A DNA stretch of 64,000 nt from Haemonchus contortus (Eukaryota; Nematoda; Chromadorea; Rhabditida; Trichostrongylidae): positions 39,928,519-39,992,518 of the forward strand of contig LS997565.1 of NCBI GenBank assembly GCA_000469685.2, given 5' to 3'. Positions within the stretch are counted from its first letter, which is position 1, and each line of letters starts with the position of its first letter. The translations under genes and the position numbers were made by a program. Shown here in pieces: positions 11,001-21,394 of the stretch. Under the pieces are notes generated by a model. It did no database searches. It worked only from the letters and a program-made list of their open reading frames with translations, and was not told the DNA's origin.

Positions 11001-12509
11001 GTTTCAATCGATAAGACGGGATGTAGAGTAGGGTGACAAAAGTGAGTGGTAAGTGCAGTGATAGGACCCTATTGTCCTAAGCCTAAGCCTACGATGAATT
11101 GACGGAGAATTCTGTTCATTTCTTGCTATTAGATTACGACCGCTACCCAACATGGTCTGTGACTCAATGAAGGATCCTCTCTGGTCGATATCATTCGCGG
11201 CAAAACTTAACCGACCGTTCTTAATCCGGAATTATCAACTAATGGCATCTTCGTGAAGAAAAAGGCCCATTGATAACGACATATGATAACGGTTTCACAT
11301 CAGTCGAAGCATTTGTAAGTACCGCCCAAGGCTCTAGTTGTCTACCAATTAAATTTTTGAAGGGTATTTTTTTAGAAAAGAGAGCTGAAGATCGGCACTT
11401 CCAATCAAAGGCGTAAGCACCGATTTTCTTGAATACCATTCGCATTGACCTGCAAGTTTCTGTTCAAAGCTCGTGTATAGGGAACTACCATTTGTTTCAA
11501 AAAAGGAGTGGAGAGTTAGCCGACACCTATAATTCTGTCAAAGAAGGAGGAAAGCGCGGCGCTAGTCGGGCGAACCAACTGGTATCATAAATCCACAAAA
11601 CTGTATCGCAAGAACTTACAACGTCTTTGGTTGAAACTAAGTCATGCGCCTTGCACATGTCATGTTAGTCCTTGTCTTCATTAATTACTTCACATGGAGG
11701 AAAGGACTATACAACGGGTGGGCGACACATTGAGCGGTTAGAAAAATTTAAGAAATGAAAAAGTGGTTATGTTCAATCGAATCTCAGCAAAAATAATATT
11801 GGACCGTACCGAGGAGAAGGTGACATAGTTGCAATACTCGGTGAAATAACACGCCTTCAAGCAATCGTAAAGGGATGTAGATGTGTTCGCGTACACCTTG
11901 AAAGTGTCACCTGGCGAGCCACAATATTTAGTGAAGGTGCAAGAAGGCGACTGAGAGACCTGAAACGAACCTCTTCATGCTCCTCACGCCTCAACAGTCT
12001 TGAGATCACTGGAAGTTCGATTTCTCTTCACTGGCTATTACTGAAACATCAGCAATTTTTAAAACCCTTTTGATTTTTTATGGGATTCTTCAGTGGGATT
12101 TCGATGAATTGTGATTCTATAGTGGAAACATTTCACATATTGCGAACATTTCCTGCTTCACGGTTTTATTTTGAATTCTTCAGTTGCAGTTGAAGGAAAA
12201 AGGTTTTTTCCATGATAGTCCAATTACCTCTCAACTCTTCGTGGGCATTGAGAGGTCTGCACTGGAAACCTTGGCAGAAGATAACCTCTAGATTCCTTAG
12301 ACCTCCATCTTAATCTATATCCATTCGTGTTAGGGTTGATCTGATTGGGTCGGTCAAGGCAGTAAGTGTCATAGGTATATGTGATCGTTATTGCTTCTTA
12401 TCAGAAATTTCTAGGGACTGGAAATTAGAGACAGCCAGATTTAGAAGCAAGCAATGAAATATACCTGCAACATGAAAACGACCACTGCAAGTGTTTTACT
12501 TGGCCACAT
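5079..12509 (-). CDS. array gene 1: small secreted cysteine-rich protein (109 aa)
   Basis: The exons are 12465-12509, 11810-11959 and 5079-5213, all joined in phase 0. Exon 1 encodes MWPSKTLAVVVFMLQ, a signal peptide that ends at a CAG/GTAT donor. Exon 2 follows TTTCAG and encodes five Cys, including the core DCLKACYFTEYC. Exon 3 begins after ATTTTTAAG with GLCLAYGN, adds three Cys and ends EQCKPVSSLL. The mature protein would have eight Cys and an NTS glycosylation site and should be exported. The C-x3-C-x5-C core followed by an aromatic recalls nematode PAN/CW domains, but this is a weak resemblance and the function is unknown. Intron 2 is about 6.6 kb because two Helitrons and a LINE lie in it. 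The frame is intact throughout, so it may still be expressed. It is the first of five minus-strand paralogs. Start choice rests on the conserved exon 1 in all copies. Confidence 0.7.
5328..6757 (+). mobile_element. non-autonomous Helitron H1
   Basis: This 1,430-bp element starts TCCTACTTCATATAATTCGC. It then has a GT microsatellite, two or more internal repeats of about 142 bp (word CATAACTCCTGTTCC), paired GC hairpins (GCCCGGCG, short loop, CCGGGC) and a final CTGG followed by T. TC start, terminal hairpin, CTRR end and A/T insertion without duplication are the known Helitron marks. The flanks GTTA and TTTTG rejoin to match the uninterrupted intron of unit 2 (near 21,385). It has no Rep/helicase gene. 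Confidence 0.82.
5372..5420 (+). repeat. GT microsatellite inside Helitron H1
   Basis: A run of TG dinucleotides with a few TCGG interruptions, at the position where every Helitron of this family carries GT repeats. Confidence 0.9.
6813..7074 (+). repeat. long GT/GTAT microsatellite in Helitron H2
   Basis: About 260 bp of TGTATG and TG repeats. It creates open frames of alternating Val/Cys/Met or Thr/His in several phases; none is a gene. Confidence 0.95.
8044..8529 (-). pseudogene. LINE ORF2 C-terminal region
   Basis: About 161 residues begin VLEYGSQIWSPH and contain KIEKVQQTFTRIL and YRERLHRYKLKTLFYRRI. This is the familiar block downstream of the reverse transcriptase in CR1-like LINEs (LEYGSxIWSP, KIExVQRxFT, RLxxLxLxxLxxRR). 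It is separated from the RT frame by stops near 8,530-8,645. Confidence 0.75.
8646..9743 (-). pseudogene. LINE reverse transcriptase, frameshifted
   Basis: Two overlapping frames cover the RT. The upstream part (about 9,743 to 9,131) has the linker and fingers. The downstream part (9,170 to 8,646) has DLSKAFDKVSH with the first catalytic Asp, the GVPQGGVLSPILF motif and MYADD, the catalytic YADD box. Both catalytic motifs are preserved although the frame is broken near 9,130-9,170, so loss of function came from indels rather than active-site decay. Confidence 0.8.
10135..10772 (-). pseudogene. LINE apurinic-type endonuclease, frameshifted
   Basis: Frame 10,772-10,575 has KSLCNKLHHLQYFLNACNP and ITET (metal-binding Glu). 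Frame 10,587-10,135 has IYRPPN, GDFNLDIDW and SDHSVV, the standard order of AP-endonuclease motifs in non-LTR retrotransposons. A frameshift near 10,580 separates them. Confidence 0.8.
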
Positions 12510-12686
12510 CGTTTTGAGAAGACTCGCTTCTGAAGTGTCAATTCTCACGATAGCAATGCCAAAACAAAAAACCTTCATGGTCAGCGTTTTGTTCAACTGT
12601 CCTCACTGAATGAATAAAAAATGAGTTAGCGAAAAATAATAGGACATTGTTACAATTACAAAAAATGCGAGGATGATGGTGAATGA

Positions 12687-12720
12687 TAATACAGCCTAAA
12701 CCGCACCATTTGCTCCAGCT
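12687..12720 (-). promoter_or_regulatory. conserved promoter-proximal block, array gene 1
   Basis: About 180-210 nt upstream of the ATG the minus strand reads GGAGCAAATGGTGCGGTTTA and then AT-rich sequence. The same block is found at that distance in all five units. It is a candidate core promoter. Confidence 0.4.
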
Positions 12721-15430
12721 AGGCTAACTTCGTTTCATTTTCCTCCCAAGTAATGCAAGACTGAATTTTGCACAGTTCTTTGCTATCTGTTCATATCAAA
12801 ATATGCCTAACCCTTTTCATTTTTTCAATCAAACTCTTGGAGGAAATCTGCCACAGACATGACATTAAATGATGATTTCTATGTGACTGAGCTGTTTCTT
12901 CATTTTTTCTGGCCATTCACAATGGGAATTTGGAGTCGCAGTTCATTTGAGAAGTAATTCCTTCTAACAGCATTCTACCTAGTATTCTGACCTGGAGAAC
13001 CTATTCTTCCTAATCTTCGGACCTACCTGATTCGAATTAGTGTATTCACTGTATCACGGAAATATGGGGATATGAAAAGCTTGGTTCACTTGAGCTAAGT
13101 CAGATTTCTCGAGCACGGAGATGTGCCTTGAAGTCAGAAAAAGGAGTGATACCTCATAGTGGTTCCGAACTTTATGTCAGTATTGAACCACTCCTTTCCT
13201 GAGATGATTGTCAGCAAAGCAGGAATGGCCCTTGAGTGGAAGATAGAAAGTAGTTACTTAATGTGTTCAAAGCCTTCACCCCAATAATGACGTTCGAATC
13301 ATTTAGAGATCGGAGCGATGTTGAAGATGCTTTTCGAAGAGCAACATCGCAAGAACATCAAAGTTTGTTATGTCTAGTGTTTTATCATCTAGTAGAGCCT
13401 CTGAGATTGATAATAAGTTCAACTGTTGGCGAATTAGAGGATCTCAGAGGTTCGTAATTCGCAGTAATTGGTAACTGCTTCAACAGTCAACAGAATTTTC
13501 GGCCTATTTTTTATTAATCCGAAACCTGAATAGGACGAATATTACAAGCCGGGTTTTTCCGAACAGGCTGCTATCTCGTTCTCGCAAACCCTTTTTTGAT
13601 GGACCTTTGAGAAAAGTGCATCATAATGTACTCGCTGCGAAAAGAGTTTTTTGGACGCACCATACCTATAGTAGGAGACGCACTTACCGATAATGGGTGA
13701 AGTTCTGATCTCACCACTGTCAGACTGTGGGCCCTGCTGAAAATATTTCAGATATGTAGTTGAAGAACAAATATCAAGTAGGGAAATCTTTTCTCGGGAG
13801 CAGGATAGAAATGGTTTGTTGACCGAACGAGTCCGGAGTGAAAGTTCAATTTCGGTTTCAGGTACTACTATTTGAAGTACCAGCGACGTTAACAGAAGGC
13901 GACGATAGTCTACGAAAAAGTTAAGGCTTCTGTGTGTAGCTTCCAGAGGAAGTTCGGCTGCTGTTTGGGCTCTCGATGAAAAAATGGCAACTGATCGACT
14001 CACAATCACCTAAAGGAGATTAGAGCTCTAGTGAAGCAGTTCGTTTTAGTAACTTCCATATGAATACAAAAAACCCAACTCTCCTGAGAACACTCTCTAA
14101 AGGGTATACTGTAAGGAACTCTGACTAACCTGCCGCTCGAAGAATGGGTAGATGGGGAATGACTTACAACGGGGCTTTTCAGTAAATGGTTTTCTATTCA
14201 ACTCCATGAACATGAACTCATCACCACAGCGACGCTCTTAAGGGTTATGGCAGAAAAAATGTTATGAATGAGGTTTCATGAACAATGGTTTGACCGCCAG
14301 CGTGGCGGAGAAGAATTCGTTGAAATTACTGAGAGCAACAGTTTGTTTCACGAAAGTTCATCGATGATTATGTTAGGTCACAACGAACGAGTTTGTGACC
14401 ATTACGGTCAGTATGGTTAGAAAGCATTTTTTCACTAATATGGTTCCTTTCTGAGAGCAAGGGTGGTGTAGTGGCAGGCGTCGCTAAGGCGCACGCATGC
14501 TCACGGTTCCGAGTCCCGAGTGGATCTCCACCTTAACCAACCAAGCTTTTCGTTCTTTTGAAGGCTGACTGGAACCGGATTTGTTTTGGGGCCAGAAGAT
14601 AGGTTTTATAAACCTTGACTTGTTTTTCCATCGGCTTGCCATCGCACGTATTGTACGGGCCAAATGCAATGCGCTCTCCATGCGCCGTATTGATGGAAAG
14701 TGAAACTATTTTTTCAAACGGATGTTTTTAACAAATTGCTTTAAGTGACCAACTTGTAAAGGAAAGCGCGATTGACGGCATGACATCACTCACGAAACAA
14801 AAAGCGCCTGAGTCCTCACTAGTTTTCGCCTAAGGCATGCAAACTAGTCGAACACCGACTGTTTCTGTCGCCTCTACAAAATCGAAGCCAATCATTGTAT
14901 GACTTCCATAATCTATTGATGAGTGTAGTTGGGACAAATGCAAATAAACCTTACTAATCAAAACAAATGCACTCGGTTGTAGGGGCTCAAGATGTTGAAT
15001 AAGCAACATCATCTTCGGTGTGTGTCGTTACCATCCAGGCTTCCCTCAACGAGTCGGATCTACCGTTGTCCCAAAACCAACGGAAAGAATAAACGACCAT
15101 TTTCAACAACATGAAATCATTGGGGTCAACATCGTTCCTCTTCTGCTCTAAGCATAAGCTGAGTAGCATAACGCACCCCGAGAGAAGATAACCTCCAAAA
15201 CGCTTGACTAACATTCAATTGAATTCATTGCCTATCTCCAAAATTCCTCTTTCGTAGGAAGATGAAGTTTTGAAAGGGTATTCAGAGTCACGCACCCACG
15301 TGCCGTCTCATTTCTGTGCAATCAGCTTGCACACTGCCAGCGCTACTACCACCAGCTCATTTAGATGGGTTTGCCATGTACGCCCACAAGTCCATGTTCC
15401 CACTTGACGGCTGCCTACAGTAATTGGCCA
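12721..15430. repeat. 5' flank of array unit 1
   Basis: Collinear with about 23,550-26,060, 30,330-32,730, 41,940-44,170 and 52,915-55,810. No intact gene is seen. A stretch of about 520 bp at roughly 12,975-13,495 is absent from the other units and has no recognisable ends. The minus frame at 13,542-14,009 is open only in this unit. Its one splice-like segment (TTTTCAG near 13,741, GGTAAGTGC near 13,690) changes length out of frame between copies, so I do not call it coding. Confidence 0.55.
14460..14700 (+). repeat. tRNA-derived SINE, ancestral copy in unit 1
   Basis: A-box-like TGGTGTAGTGGCAGG, B-box-like GGTTCCGAGTCCC and body words AACCAACCAAGC and CATCGGCTTGCCATCGCA. The same SINE lies at the matching position in units 2 to 5, so it inserted before the array expanded. 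Confidence 0.65.
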
Positions 15431-15577
15431 CAGGGGTCCCTGGGGTACAGTTTTTGAAAACAACGTCTGACGAAGCTCAGGGTTTTGGGTAACCGGACAC
15501 TCCTTCAGAGCCACAACAATTTCATTGGCATCCTCATACATGCATATATCTTTGCTGAAAAGAGTGATTGACCGCTA

Positions 15578-16375
15578 CGATTCTGAATGGAATCGAATGC
15601 CGGGGCTCATCTCAGAAATCGGATCGAATGGCGCTGAAAAAAACTGTCCTTCTAGACTTTCCAATTATCCGATAAGTAGGTTGCTTTGCATTCAGGATCC
15701 CGTGTAGTACCGCTAACACCTGTTCCGTCCTACATGCAGGAGTCCAACATGCAGGAAAGCATCGAGACCATCCAAAGGTACAGTACGTACCAGGTACTAC
15801 GAGCCATGAAAAAAATTTCGCTAATGAATTTCACCACTACCCACTACGAACCACTTGGAACAGCTTAAGCCGACATTAACATAGATTCGACCCCATTTCG
15901 ATTCCTTTTCACACTAGTACTTTCAGAAGACCGCCTCCTCTTAATGGAGGTCCATGACTATAACCGGGTGTGCCGGACGACGTTTTGATTGGCAATGAAA
16001 GGTGTCTGTATACAGTTGTACAGCTTACTAGATTTTCGGTTGGTGCGTGTCACTCCAATTAATTTCATCATTTGCCAAGAGTTGATGACCGAAACGTCCA
16101 CATTGACTATTCACAAACACGATCTTTCACTATGTGTTCTTGTGATCTTCCAGTGTTAACATCGGCATGCCTGAAATTTCCTTTCAAAAGAAGATTTTCT
16201 TTATTCCGTAGTCATCTTTTTAGCATTCACAAAGTTTGAAATTTGCTTTGTAGATAAAAGTTCCTTGGAAGGCGCGTGCATGGCAATGGGTAAAGAACTT
16301 CCTTAAAAGCACAATGATCTGGGCTTCAAAAAAACGGGATAGCAAATATGTAATATATAGTTAATTAAAGCAGGC
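15578..16375. repeat. duplicated segment, partner at about 880-1,740
   Basis: Collinear copy of the segment near the window start, again followed by a SINE. A 15-nt in-frame duplication (GAGTCCAACATGCAG) distinguishes the possible exon at 15,696-15,777. Confidence 0.6.
15696..15777 (+). CDS. possible isolated exon, paralog of 988-1054
   Basis: 82 nt between GCATTCAG and AAAG/GTACAG, encoding VVPLTPVPSYMQES then NMQESIETIQR. Compared with 988-1054 the extra 15 nt keep the frame. No companion exons are recognised and the family is unknown. Confidence 0.27.
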
Positions 16376-16384
16376 AAATAGGTG

Positions 16385-16520
16385 TGCAGATAAATGGATC
16401 GGTGTCACGTCTGCATGGTCCGGGATTGAGTCCTGAACCGGTTCTCGCGCAAGACAACGCAGCCTTCCATTCCTCACGACTCGGTCAGTCGGAGTTGGCA
16501 GGATGAGGGTATCGAACCAT
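16385..16520 (+). repeat. degenerate tRNA-derived SINE head
   Basis: CATGGTCCGGGATTGAGTCCTGAACCGG replaces the usual B box, with CGCAGCCTTCCATTCC after it. The rest is lost. Confidence 0.4.
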
Positions 16521-16562
16521 TTTATGCCTATAATGATACAGATAGAAATGCTCGAAACTAAC

Positions 16563-17346
16563 TTAAAGGCACGGCTCACGATAAAAAGGTCCCTGAGTTC
16601 TTCCTTTAACAACACTCAGCGCCCCCCGGTGTCACGTTAGACGAGTGTTGAGACAATACAGATTGCAACTAATCGTTCTAGGACCCACACACAATCAGCT
16701 AATCGCCGAGTGATGAGGCGATGTTTTTCTCCTATTCTTTTTTTCACTGTTTTTCTTTTTGCTGCCGCAATCCCTTATTTAATTTTCTACTCCTAGAGGC
16801 TGAAAAAAGTGAGTTACTTTTGCTGTTACTAGGGTTTTTTTTGTTTATTTATGCTTATAACTGAATGACTTTTTGCTCACCATTGTCTGTTATTCGCACT
16901 AGGTCCCACACGCGCGCAGTGAAACACACTGTTTAGCTCGTCCGGACGCCCCACTGTTGTGTCCTCGAACAGCAATTATAAGACGATTTATTGCAGTGAG
17001 TTGTAGAATAAATACTAGTAACAATAGGGCCTTATATACGGTCCAAAAGGGGCGGTACGATCAGTGGTCATACTCCGATCTGAGGTCTCCATGATCACCT
17101 ACAGGGTGCTTGACCCGCGGGGCGAGATCAAGATGGGGTCAAAGCCAGGGATCCAACACCCACCTTCTTCATTTTTCTGGATTCTTTCTCGTACAGCCCC
17201 CTTTTGAACGGTTTTTCGAAGCCTTTTTAACTTTGGAAACACCGATGCACGCAGTTTCTTCACCTCAGTCGCCCCAGTCTCGATCTCCTCTTCCATTTTT
17301 CATTATAATCTGGATTACCCAAAATTATCGTGAACTGTGCCTTTAA
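16563..17346. mobile_element. TTAA-flanked TIR element T1
   Basis: TTAA at 16,563-16,566 and 17,343-17,346 flank terminal repeats AGGCACGGCTCACGATAA and the complement of AGGCACAGTTCACGATAA. A TTAA target is the hallmark of piggyBac-like elements and of some nematode MITEs. The internal 198-nt minus frame (17,099-17,296) has no matching intact frame in the other two copies, so I read the element as non-autonomous. Confidence 0.75.
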
Positions 17347-18056
17347 GGTACATAATTTCGGTAATCGAAATGATTGGGTAAATTTGCAACATGAACTCGC
17401 AAAAACTGAGCAACTTCGATCCGCTTTACTTTGCCTCCCTGGCGAGTACCTTTGTTGCAGTGAGGTGTGATCCACAGTTAGACCTGAAAATGCCTTTATA
17501 TGCGCATTTATACGGATGCTTATTGTTTGGGCAGCTTTTACAGCCACTTTGCACTAAGCCACATGGGCCTAAACTGCCACATGAGATCTGCCTAAATAAA
17601 ATACATCATTAAGCTGCTGGGTTCTTGTTCAGATTACCCCACTTCCTATTAATGGCTAATCGCTTGCCTGAATAGAGATGTTCTGCGCTCAGGAGCGAGA
17701 CGACTCTGAAGGTGGCCAGCTGGCAGCCTGTGAGATCCTTCATCCATCCAAACAAGTTTGGTCGTCTCCGACCCGTCCAGCGCAAAGTTCCTTTCTTCTC
17801 ATTAAGTACTAGTTTAGTTTCTATCTCAGTTTGTTAATTGGACTTGCTCCAATTTGCGCCAACAAATGAACATCCTTGGAAAATGACACTGATGATTAAA
17901 TGTGTACAGCTCCTACATACAACTGTGTTCAGTCAAGCAGATTACCTTGCAGAACAGGATGTTTTTCGAGGAGATATGGTGCCGCAACTTCTATTCAAAT
18001 CAAGTGATGACCTGATTTGTAGTTGGAATAGTTAGCTAACGTCCTGGCTATTTATA
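17347..18056. repeat. inter-gene block shared with about 47,420-47,560
   Basis: TGTGTACAGCTCCTACATACAACTGTGTT near 17,900 matches near 47,450, and AAGTGATGACCT is also shared. It continues across the mariner element at about 19,320. No gene is supported. Confidence 0.4.
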
Positions 18057-19318
18057 TTGGGTTGTCCGGAAAGTCTCGCCTTTATTTGAGTCACCTTTGG
18101 AAAAGAATTTCTAGAAGACCAAATCCATTCATAGACAACATATCGCCCTTTTCTGTTCAGCAACGGTTCGACACTTTCCTATCAGTTTCATTACCTCACT
18201 TTCATTGAAGGTTCTAGACTTCAAATCGAAAAACCCTCTCAGGTGCTTTTTGCAGTCCTCTAGTAGAATGAACGATTTTCCATTCGAGTGCTATTGTATA
18301 AAAGAAACCTAAGGAGGTGGTAGCATGATGGTGCTATGTCTAGACTATATGACGGATCTAGTCAGACATCCCACCCAAGCTCCAGCAACGAGTGACCAAA
18401 AATATGTGTGGTTTGAAGTTTTTCTGTTGGAAGACAACGCTCTTACGATTGGCTATTTCTAGGCGCTGCTTATCGATTGTTTTCTTGACTACAGTACCTT
18501 TCTAAAGTTATCGTCCGAATGTGCGGCAACAGCTCATAATAAATGACTCCCTTCCTAATCCCACTAGCAGCACAGCACAATCTTCCTCATCTGGATTTTG
18601 ACTTTTAGAGTGGTTTGTGACGGCTCGCTGGGAAGGCTCTACAATCGTTTCCGCTCCACCTTGTCGTATGCGATCCACTTTTTGTCTCCCGTTTTTATAC
18701 GTTTCAGAAACAGCTCCTTTTATTTCGCTTTAGCAACGAGTCGCACATGGAGGCGCGGTACATCACATTGCGCTCGCTCAGTTCGAGAGATACCCAAACA
18801 TCCAGGCGATAACAAGACCGAGTTGCAGCAAATGATCATGGATGGCTAATTTCGAAACATTCAGTTCTCCTCCTATTCCACGAGCAGTAATTTGCTGATT
18901 CGTTACGATTAACATTTTGATTTGGTCGTTTTTAATTGGTGATAGCCTTTCTCAGCGCTGCCGACTTTCGACGGTGAATTCCCCTGGTTTAAATTTCGCG
19001 AATTACTCGCGTACTGTACGCTCCAATAACATGTCTATTTAAAGGTGCCAAATCTTTCTCACGGCTTGAGCCGCACTCTTACCCTCGCGGTATAAAAAAG
19101 CATCAAGCGCCACAAATGTACGCAGTGTTTCTCAAATTTCACAGGAGTCATATACAGGCAAACCTTGAGAAAGTTAACCAAACTTGAACCGGGATATAGG
19201 GGAGGGGTTACGCTTTCATAAAATATATAATATTATGAGTTTGGGTTCTTAATCTTTTATACAACAGTTGATAAACCCGGGATGTTGAAAATGGGCGGGG
19301 ACCTTCTGGACAACCCAA
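18057..19318 (-). mobile_element. mariner element, full length but decayed
   Basis: Terminal repeats TTGGGTTGTCCGGAAAGTC and the complement of TTGGGTTGTCCAGAAGGTC enclose 1,262 bp, flanked by TA. This is the usual size and end sequence for mariner. The flanks rejoin to match 47,5xx-47,6xx. The transposase is on the minus strand and broken. Confidence 0.85.
18080..19200 (-). pseudogene. mariner transposase pseudogene
   Basis: Frames on the minus strand contain SKLAIHDHLLQLG (end of the helix-turn-helix region), KELFLKRIKTGDKKWIAYDK (the GDEKW block with the first catalytic Asp) and KPHIFLVTR (the NARPH block). Near the end is SRTFNESEVMKLIGK. They lie in the right order but in several frames with stops. 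Confidence 0.7.
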
Positions 19319-20212
19319 TAGAAGCAGCTTGCTTATATTACTCATTTGACTGTTATAAGGACCAAGTCACTATGAGCCAAGCGATAACGCACTAAACACT
19401 TGAAACGGCACTTGTCCACTCACTTAAATAAGGATCCGAAGCTAAATTTTTGTAGAACTGGAAACTACTGCTTGTTAGTTGACTAGTAGTAGACTAGGTT
19501 CAAGATTCTTAAAGACCTTCCGAAAAATTGGTTCCGAGGGGAATCAATCGTTTTCGCATGCGTCGCACAATTCACCACGATTCGAAAATGAGTTTTAATT
19601 CAAGGTGTACATCTTCTCAGCCGAGCTCTATACTTATATGATGAAGTCAGTTGTGATGAAGAATGGACGATTCAACTATCGATTACACTAATCAGGGAAA
19701 AACGGTCACATTGAAGGCTCACCACGATTTGTAACTTCAACCGTTCTAGGGGCAGAGGCGCTGCTCCCACAGCCACAGCTATGGCCGCTCTTTGATGTAC
19801 AACAGGGAATCTCAGATTTTAGTTGTTGCATCGAATATCCCGAAACCAAGGATGATTCCTTTCGAACTGCCTTCTTTATTGCTGTGGTGAGGCATGCGAA
19901 GGCTCAGTTTCCGTGTTCCAATAAGCCTAACAACATAGACAATGACATGATATAACACTATAACAGAGATCCTCGTCCGATAGGATGTTTAGGATGTAGT
20001 GGGGGCACATCGTCTACTCAAGCTATCTGCACTTCAAACGCAGCTTCGATAAACTGCTTGATTCAAGTCTTGCCTGACGACCTCATACAGACATGGCTCA
20101 AGTACTGATGAGAGCTGAAGATTGAAATTCGTTCACGGTCATTGAACCTGCTTTTAGGATGATAGCTGACGTACAAGTGAGTTCTTTTGTCCATCCGAAC
20201 TATCTAGGGCGG
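19319..20212. repeat. inter-gene block shared with about 38,850-39,480 and 47,585-49,440
   Basis: Shared words include GAAGCGATAACGC-type sequence and AGTCTTGGCTAAGG-type sequence. The short minus frames in the other copies are not conserved in frame. No gene is called. Confidence 0.4.
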
Positions 20213-20495
20213 AGATGGTGTAGCGGCAGGAGCCCACTTCACACACGCATGGTCACGGGTTCGATTCCCGGTTCGATACCCGCCTAAGCCAACCAAACCT
20301 TCCATCTCGCCGGGATCGTGATTTGGTATCAGACTCGTCTAGGAGGATAAATGCATTGACTTATACATCGGCTGGCCATTGCAGTTCATTGTATAGGCTA
20401 CACACGCACTCATTGCGCTACTACGATTCTGAATGGAAGTCGAGTAAGGGGACGCATCCCTCAGACGGGATTGACTAACGCCAAAAACTTTATTG
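20213..20495 (+). repeat. tRNA-derived SINE, most complete copy
   Basis: A-box-like TGGTGTAGCGGCAGG and B-box-like GGGTTCGATTCCCGG head a body with GGATAAATGCATTGAC, CATCGGCTGGCCATTGCAG and CGATTCTGAATGGAAGTCG. It ends near ACTTTATTGTTTATCC. It looks like a tRNA at its head but lacks acceptor-stem pairing, so it is not a tRNA gene. Confidence 0.8.
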
Positions 20496-21111
20496 TTTAT
20501 CCTTTTTTTATCCAAAGCCGTTTAGGAGACCTCGTAGGAATGGAAAACAAAACAGGGTGGATAGGTATCCGGTACTAAACCACAAGTCCCAAATGCGAAT
20601 ACTCTCAAAAAACCACGTCGATTCTGAATGGAAGTCCGTTTTTTTAGCATGGGCGCATTGAAAAAAAAAGTTTCTGTCGAGGTCGATCTTATCTATTTAT
20701 GCTACCACGAAAATCATCAATTTTAGAGGTTATGGAGAAAAAGAGGTTCATATTATCATACGACTACTACGCATCAGTAAGTACGCAGCAAAACGGTTTT
20801 TCTGTTTTACCTTTATCACATGTGTTCCGTGTATTCATCGAATTTCTTCACCCGATGCAAGGGACGCCTCCATTCGTCTCCATCGGAAGCTGGTGTAGTC
20901 ATTTGAACCCTACTAACCACAAGGAGCATGCTACTACTTTCGTTCACAGCCTTCATGAAGAGGTTTGATGATCGAGGCAGCGGCGCTGGGGCGGTCCCGG
21001 GAGACCCAGTCAGTAACGGGCCCAGTGTAACGGTCATCATAAAATTGCTCCTTCTCCTTCTCGGTACAGTCAATGAATTTGTGGTTGAAACAAACAAAGT
21101 GAGATCAACAA
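20496..21111. repeat. 3' flank of array unit 2
   Basis: Aligns with the 3' flanks of the other units. The plus and minus frames here are not shared between copies and are rejected. Confidence 0.5.
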
Positions 21112-21117
21112 TTTATT
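21112..21117 (-). terminator. polyadenylation signal AATAAA, array gene 2
   Basis: AATAAA at the conserved place past the ancestral stop (21,133-21,135). Confidence 0.6.
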
Positions 21118-21394
21118 CGACACTGTAAGGAGTCATGGAGTGACAGAGCGTAAAGCTGATACCGGTTTGCACTGCTGTGGATCGGCAATAGAGTCTCGTC
21201 GAATCTGTAGTAGTTGCAGAGACTGGAGCTTCTTTCAGGGGCGAAGGTCATATCAACACAATTAATACATACGCCCTTGAAAATAAACATTATCAGATAG
21301 CTCTCGTTCAACTATTTTGTAATTGCACGCTCATGGGCTGCCCAATTATATTTGATTCCATTCTGACAGTGACTGCTTGACGTTATTTTATTTT

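Larger units (their letters stand above)
6780..11582 (+). mobile_element. non-autonomous Helitron H2, split by a LINE
   Basis: It begins TCCTACTACGCTAGGTGTGT, 22 bp after the end of H1. A long GT/GTAT microsatellite follows, then the H-family body. A LINE interrupts it at about 7,315-10,930, and it ends with a degenerate hairpin and CAACTGG followed by T. The body on either side of the LINE (GGCAGGAACCGATA, TAACTGATAAG) is continuous with the uninterrupted H1 sequence near 5,840-5,870. The flanks GATACAG and TATCAT match the empty site at 21,401-21,413. Without the LINE the element is about 1.2 kb. Confidence 0.78.

Noticed and set aside
13542..14009. 155-codon minus-strand frame in the unit 1 flank
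   Set aside because: Only unit 1 is open. The one splice-like segment inside differs by two bases between units, which would shift the frame.
20213..20290. Possible tRNA gene
   Set aside because: A and B boxes are present but no acceptor-stem pairing, and the same head with a long common body recurs more than ten times, so it is a SINE.
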